Below are positions 8,998 to 11,427 of a DNA stretch of 11,427 nt, in pieces. This stretch comes from FW021-bin31 sp964558275 (GTDB lineage Bacteria > Bacteroidota > Bacteroidia > Chitinophagales > Chitinophagaceae), in the NCBI GenBank assembly GCA_964558275.1, contig CAZLDH010000099.1:1-11427 (forward strand), read 5' to 3'. The position numbers and the translations under genes were made by a program. Within the stretch, counting starts at the first letter, position 1. Each line of letters opens with the position of its first letter. Under the pieces are notes generated by a model. It had not been told where the DNA came from and made no database searches. It worked only from the letters and a program-made list of their open reading frames with translations.

Positions 8998-9597
8998 TTA
9001 AAAGAAACAAAACAGTAAAATGAGTCCGAGGAAGATGAATATTCCCGGAGTATACTGCCGCATCTCCGATCTGATGGTCTGCAATGCCTGCCGGAGATGA
9101 TTCTTCACGGTGGAGGGAGACAGCTGAAGCTTTTGAGCAATCTCGTCCCGTTTCAGCCCCTGCTCTCTTTTTAATCGATAGATTTCTTTTTGGCGAGGCG
9201 GAAGGCTTTCTACTACACTTTGCAATCTGTCCTGCATATTATTAAAAATAAGCTGCTTATCAGGGCAGGAAAGCGAAGAAGGAGTGTTTTCCCTTTTTGC
9301 CCGAATAAGTATTTCTTTAGATCTGCGTTTCAATAAATTAATCGCATGGTTATGAGCCATCCTAAAAAGGTAAGCATTAAAATTATCTATATCCGACAGA
9401 TCCTTCCGCTTTGACCAGATTTTCAGGAACACATCCTGTACGATATCTTCCGACATTTGCCGGGAATCCGAGAGTTTAAGAATAAACGCGAATAATTTAT
9501 CCCGGTAGGCATGAAAAAGGGAGGCAAAAGCCTCTTCATTGCCTTCAGAAACCTGCCTCAAAAGCAGTCCTTCATCTTCCGGTATTTTTTTTGACAA
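8998..9597 (-). CDS. ECF-subfamily RNA polymerase sigma factor
   Basis: This 199-residue extracytoplasmic-function sigma factor should direct transcription of the SusC/SusD genes once FecR releases it. Region 2 covers about residues 24-90, with LFHAYRDKLFAFILKLSDSR and DIVQDVFLKIW. Region 4 covers about 128-178, with LPPRQKEIYRLKREQG and the helix-turn-helix DEIAQKLQLSPSTVKNHLRQ. The last 15 residues (GIFIFLGLILLFCFF) are wholly hydrophobic and could tether the protein to the membrane, a feature I recall in some Bacteroidota sigma factors of this type. The start is TTG at 9595-9597. A stop lies four codons upstream, and the first in-frame ATG is at residue 48, inside region 2, so a non-ATG start is required unless the sequence has an error. 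The gene is bracketed by repeat copies 2 and 3. Confidence 0.93.
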   Translation of the reverse strand: MSKKIPEDEGLLLRQVSEGNEEAFASLFHAYRDKLFAFILKLSDSRQMSEDIVQDVFLKIWSKRKDLSDIDNFNAYLFRMAHNHAINLLKRRSKEILIRAKRENTPSSLSCPDKQLIFNNMQDRLQSVVESLPPRQKEIYRLKREQGLKRDEIAQKLQLSPSTVKNHLRQALQTIRSEMRQYTPGIFIFLGLILLFCFF

Positions 9598-9658
9598 GGG
9601 TATAAATTATTTCTTATTGAATCTACTTTTGACTTCTTTACTAAGATAAGAAAATAAA

Positions 9659-9695
9659 TTTAAACCTATAAGGTTTTGGAAACCTTATAGGTTTG
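9659..9695 (-). repeat. Palindromic repeat copy 3
   Basis: The arms at 9662-9676 and 9680-9694 pair perfectly over 15 bp around TGG. The 36 nt at 9659-9694 equal those of copies 1 and 2. On the minus strand the stem overlaps the end of the 53-codon ORF and is followed by a T-rich stretch (AATTTATTTT), so it could terminate that transcript upstream of the sigma gene. Copies 2 and 3 also share the flank RCCCCRTTA on the plus strand. Confidence 0.78.
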
Positions 9696-9846
9696 CCCCG
9701 TTATCAGAGATATCTAAGATATTAACCTTAGGCTCTACGGGTCTATGATGAAAATCTAAGAAATCTTTTTTGCCTCCGAACTTTTCCAATAATGCTTCCC
9801 TCAATAGAGCAGTAGGGGTTTTACTAATAAGAGAGTTGGCGGTCAT
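9685..9846 (-). CDS. Possible small protein of 53 residues, unknown function
   Basis: I do not recognise this frame. It reads from ATG at 9844-9846 (MTANSLISKTPTALLREALL) to a TAA inside palindromic repeat copy 3, so its last residues (ANL) are encoded by the repeat. The composition looks protein-like: an amphipathic helix TALLREALLEKFG followed by KKDFLDFHHRPVEPKVNILD. No signal peptide or membrane span is seen. A perfect Bacteroidota -7 box TAnnTTTG lies on the minus strand (complement of 9869-9876), 22 nt before the ATG, though I see no good -33 box. An in-frame stop lies six codons upstream of the ATG. It may be a real small gene or the tail of an older gene whose end was replaced by the repeat. 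It is divergent from arsR. Confidence 0.35.
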   Translation of the reverse strand: MTANSLISKTPTALLREALLEKFGGKKDFLDFHHRPVEPKVNILDISDNGANL

Positions 9847-9896
9847 TGTAGGAAGACAAGTCTATTTTCAAAAATATTTTAAAAAACCGAATTTAA

Positions 9897-9928
9897 TTTG
9901 CGAAACCGAAAAGTTGCACGTATATTTA
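9897..9928 (+). promoter_or_regulatory. Promoter of the arsR-SRPBCC operon
   Basis: A TTTG -33 box (9897-9900) and a TATATTTA -7 box (9921-9928, 7 of 8 to TAnnTTTG) are 20 nt apart, the spacing of Bacteroidota primary-sigma promoters. Transcription would start near 9934-9937, about 25 nt before the arsR ATG. Confidence 0.6.
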
Positions 9929-9944
9929 CAACTAAGTGGTTTCG
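9901..9944. promoter_or_regulatory. Coaxial dyad, probable ArsR operator
   Basis: CGAAACC (9901-9907) pairs with GGTTTCG (9938-9944), and AGTTG (9912-9916) pairs with CAACT (9929-9933). Both arm pairs share one centre at 9922.5, with TATA at the middle. The dyad covers the promoter spacer, the -7 box and the likely start site, so a bound dimeric ArsR protein would block RNA polymerase. Autorepression by the downstream ArsR is inferred. Confidence 0.6.
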
Positions 9945-9961
9945 TAATTTAATAAAGTAAA

Positions 9962-10276
9962 ATGAGAAGAGATGTTTTTCAGGCAATAGCTGACCCAACA
10001 AGAAGAGCGATTATTGCACTTATTGCGGTACAAGCAATGACACCGAACGCTATTGCAGAACATTTTGACACGACAAGACAAGCGATATCCAAACATTTAC
10101 GCATTTTGAAAGAATGTGAATTGGTAAAACAAGAAAATCACGGTAGGGAAATTCATTATCAACTTGAAATTACAAAAATGAAAGAAATAGATAAGTGGCT
10201 CGAACAATACCGTGGAATTTGGGAAAACCGCTTTAATCAATTAGACGAAGTATTAACAACTCTTAAAACCCAATAA
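9962..10276 (+). CDS. ArsR-family winged-helix transcriptional regulator
   Basis: This 104-residue repressor has the ArsR fold: MRRDVFQAIADPTRRAIIAL at the N-terminus, a helix-turn-helix at about 28-51 (AIAEHFDTTRQAISKHLRIL) and a wing near LVKQENHGREIHYQLE. The only cysteine is Cys52, and the metal-binding ELCVCD-type motif is absent, so it is unlikely to sense arsenic or other metals in the classical way. ArsR proteins paired with an SRPBCC/AHSA1 gene form a recognised non-metal subgroup. The ATG at 9962 lies just downstream of a good promoter with a coaxial dyad, which fits autorepression. The stop is one base before the next ATG, so the two genes form a tight operon. The inducing signal is unknown. 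Confidence 0.93.
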   Translation: MRRDVFQAIADPTRRAIIALIAVQAMTPNAIAEHFDTTRQAISKHLRILKECELVKQENHGREIHYQLEITKMKEIDKWLEQYRGIWENRFNQLDEVLTTLKTQ

Positions 10277-10277
10277 A

Positions 10278-10796
10278 ATGAACAACAATTTATTATTTGA
10301 CTTCACCGTCAACAAAAAAAACAACACCATTCACATTACTCGTGAATTTAGTGCAGACCTTGAATTAGTTTGGAAGGCTTGGACAACTGCTGAACTATTA
10401 GACCAATGGTGGGGCCCAAAACCTTGGAGAGCTGAAACAAAAACTATGGATTTTAGAGAAGGCGGTTATTGGTTGTATGCAATGGTAAGTCCGGAAGGTG
10501 AAAAACATTGGAGCAAATCAAATTTCCTTTCTATAGTAAAAGAAAAATCCTTTGCCTCAAAAGGTGGATTTAGTGACGAAAACGGAAAGATAAACACAGC
10601 GTTTCCACAAAATGTATGGGAAAACACGTTTATCCCAAAAGAAAATAAAGTGCAAGTAGATATGCTGCTCACCTACGATTCACTAGCCGACCTCGAAAAA
10701 GAAATAGAGATGGGCTTTAAAGAAGGTATTACCATTGACTTTGAGCAATTGGACGAATTATTACCACAACTCAAAAAATACACTGAAACTAACTAA
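10278..10796 (+). CDS. SRPBCC/AHSA1-domain protein
   Basis: This 172-residue protein belongs to the AHSA1-like branch of the START/SRPBCC superfamily, which has a helix-grip fold with a hydrophobic pocket. The typical signature VWKAWTTAELLDQWWGP is at 31-47, followed by FREGGYWLYAMVSPEG (59-74). The C-terminal helical stretch, with LADLEKEIEMGFKEGI, closes the pocket in this fold. It has no signal peptide and should be cytoplasmic. The ATG follows the arsR stop after a single base, so translation is probably coupled. In such pairs the SRPBCC protein may bind a small hydrophobic ligand or assist in detoxification, but no substrate can be named here. Two stem-loops follow the stop codon. Confidence 0.9.
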   Translation: MNNNLLFDFTVNKKNNTIHITREFSADLELVWKAWTTAELLDQWWGPKPWRAETKTMDFREGGYWLYAMVSPEGEKHWSKSNFLSIVKEKSFASKGGFSDENGKINTAFPQNVWENTFIPKENKVQVDMLLTYDSLADLEKEIEMGFKEGITIDFEQLDELLPQLKKYTETN

Positions 10797-10822
10797 CGGC
10801 TTAAACAACGAACCTCCAAACA

Positions 10823-10845
10823 GTTTGCCGCAATGGCTGGTAAAC
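10823..10845 (+). terminator. Stem-loop after the SRPBCC gene
   Basis: GTTTGCCG (10823-10830) pairs with TGGTAAAC (10838-10845) as 8 bp including two G-T pairs, with a 7-nt loop. The left arm could instead pair, with a 2-nt bulge, with CGGCTTAAAC just after the stop codon (10797-10806). There is no T-run, so a terminator role is weak. It may be half of a tandem repeat element with the next hairpin. Confidence 0.35.
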
Positions 10846-10849
10846 GGCT

Positions 10850-10875
10850 TCCCCGCCTGACCAGACGGGCAGGGA
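10850..10875. repeat. REP-like GC-rich imperfect hairpin beside the transposase
   Basis: TCCC (10850-10853) pairs with GGGA (10872-10875). After one C/A mismatch, GCCTG (10855-10859) pairs with CGGGC (10866-10870) around the loop ACCAGA. This GC-rich imperfect stem stands out from the AT-rich surroundings and lies 45 nt from the stop of the RAYT remnant. That is the arrangement of REP sequences next to their transposase. The link is inferred. Confidence 0.45.
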
Positions 10876-10920
10876 TTGAAAGAAAAGTACTAATTTTACG
10901 TTCACGTCTTCGTTTGACGT

Positions 10921-11427
10921 TTAGTGGAGAGAATCAGCCACTGCGGCAAGCTGCCATCCGTTGTAACTATCAAACTGCCAGTTCCCAATAGTCTTAGTTA
11001 AACGATGACGTACTGCGTTCTTATGAATATACCATACAAAATTATAAAAATCTTCCGGCAAACTGACAATACTACGTTTCATATAATCCATAAATAGCCC
11101 TCCTTTACGTTGATTCTTCTTATTAAAATTTGGTATATCCATTCAAGAAATTACTAAATCTCTTCATAATAAAATCACTCAATGTATAGCCGGAAGATTG
11201 AAAAGGTAAAGAAAATACCTTTTCAAAATACTTTATTATACATTCTTCCTCTTTCATTTTTGCCAATAGATGAAAATGATTGGGGATAAGGGTATAACAA
11301 TACAAATCACAAACAGGGGCTGTATGCAGCTTCAACTTCCGAAGAAAATAAAAATAATTCTCCGCAGTCAAGAATAGTTTTTCTCTTCCTATTGCCCTGG
11401 AAAACAAATGGTAGGTATAACCGGGCA
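10921..11427 (-). pseudogene. REP-associated tyrosine transposase (RAYT, Y1/HUH family), frameshifted and partial
   Basis: RAYTs are single-strand Y1 transposases, often single copy, thought to process REP-type hairpins. The frame is open to the right window edge, so the N-terminus is missing. From the edge it reads GYTYHLFSRAIGREKLF, and it carries the HUH-type metal site in CYTLIPNHFHLL (histidine codons at 11276-11278 and 11270-11272). The likely catalytic tyrosine is in FLNGYTKF (codon 11135-11137), 45 residues after the second histidine. Just after it the frame stops at TAA (11123-11125). The rest of the family domain continues in another frame: NKKNQRKGGLF, then a YIHKNAVRH motif and WQFDSY, ending at 10921. 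Removing one base from the A4 run at 11125-11128 (T4 on the coding strand) restores one frame of at least 167 residues. It is probably inactive unless this is a sequencing error. Confidence 0.85.

Noticed and set aside
1859..9694. The three palindromes as part of a CRISPR array
   Set aside because: The copies are hundreds to thousands of bases apart with genes between them, and there are no regular spacers or cas genes.
9770..9952. 60-codon plus-strand frame upstream of arsR
   Set aside because: It starts at TTG, runs through the arsR promoter and dyad, and lies antisense to the more protein-like minus-strand ORF. Its product resembles no family I know.
10797..10860. Integron attC site after the SRPBCC gene, making the operon a cassette
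   Set aside because: TAACGGC and a bulged stem are suggestive, but no matching pair of core sites (RYYYAAC and GTTRRRY) could be placed.

Overview
The window looks like an AT-rich chromosome segment from a member of the Bacteroidota, most likely a Sphingobacteriaceae- or Chitinophagaceae-like organism. This rests on a SusC/SusD pair with an ECF sigma factor and a FecR-type anti-sigma factor carrying a C-terminal DUF4974-like region, on the absence of strong Shine-Dalgarno sequences, and on a promoter before the arsR gene that fits the Bacteroidota primary-sigma pattern (TTTG, 20-nt gap, TAnnTTTG-like -7 box). The family assignments come from reading the proteins, not from a database search.

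Layout. (1) 29-1837, plus strand: the translational GTPase BipA/TypA. (2) 1936-9597, minus strand: a complete cell-surface-signalling nutrient-uptake locus, read right to left as ECF sigma factor, FecR anti-sigma factor, SusC-like TonB-dependent transporter with an STN signalling domain, and SusD-like surface lipoprotein. It converges on bipA. (3) 9685-9961: a possible 53-codon gene on the minus strand and a divergent promoter region with a large dyad. (4) 9962-10796, plus strand: a two-gene operon of an ArsR-family repressor and an AHSA1/SRPBCC-fold protein. (5) 10797-10920: tandem stem-loops. (6) 10921 to the right edge, minus strand: a REP-associated tyrosine transposase (RAYT, Y1/HUH family) broken by a one-base frameshift and cut by the window edge.

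How the genes work together. In the standard model for such loci, ligand captured by SusD and SusC is sensed through the STN domain of SusC, which contacts periplasmic FecR. FecR then releases the ECF sigma factor, which activates the susC-susD genes. No glycosidase, peptidase or other enzyme lies in the locus, so the substrate cannot be told.

Repeats. A 36-nt near-perfect palindrome with AAACCTATAAGGTTT arms occurs three times, identical in sequence, always just after a gene end: between bipA and susD, after the sigma gene, and over the end of the 53-codon ORF. It is probably a dispersed repeat that also works as a terminator. A different 20-bp repeat occurs twice in the susC leader and falsely lengthens the susC reading frame. 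I see no tRNA, rRNA, CRISPR array or complete insertion sequence. The best leads for something undescribed are the gene-end palindromes beside a decayed RAYT, and the coaxial dyad at the arsR promoter. No clearly new multi-gene system is visible.
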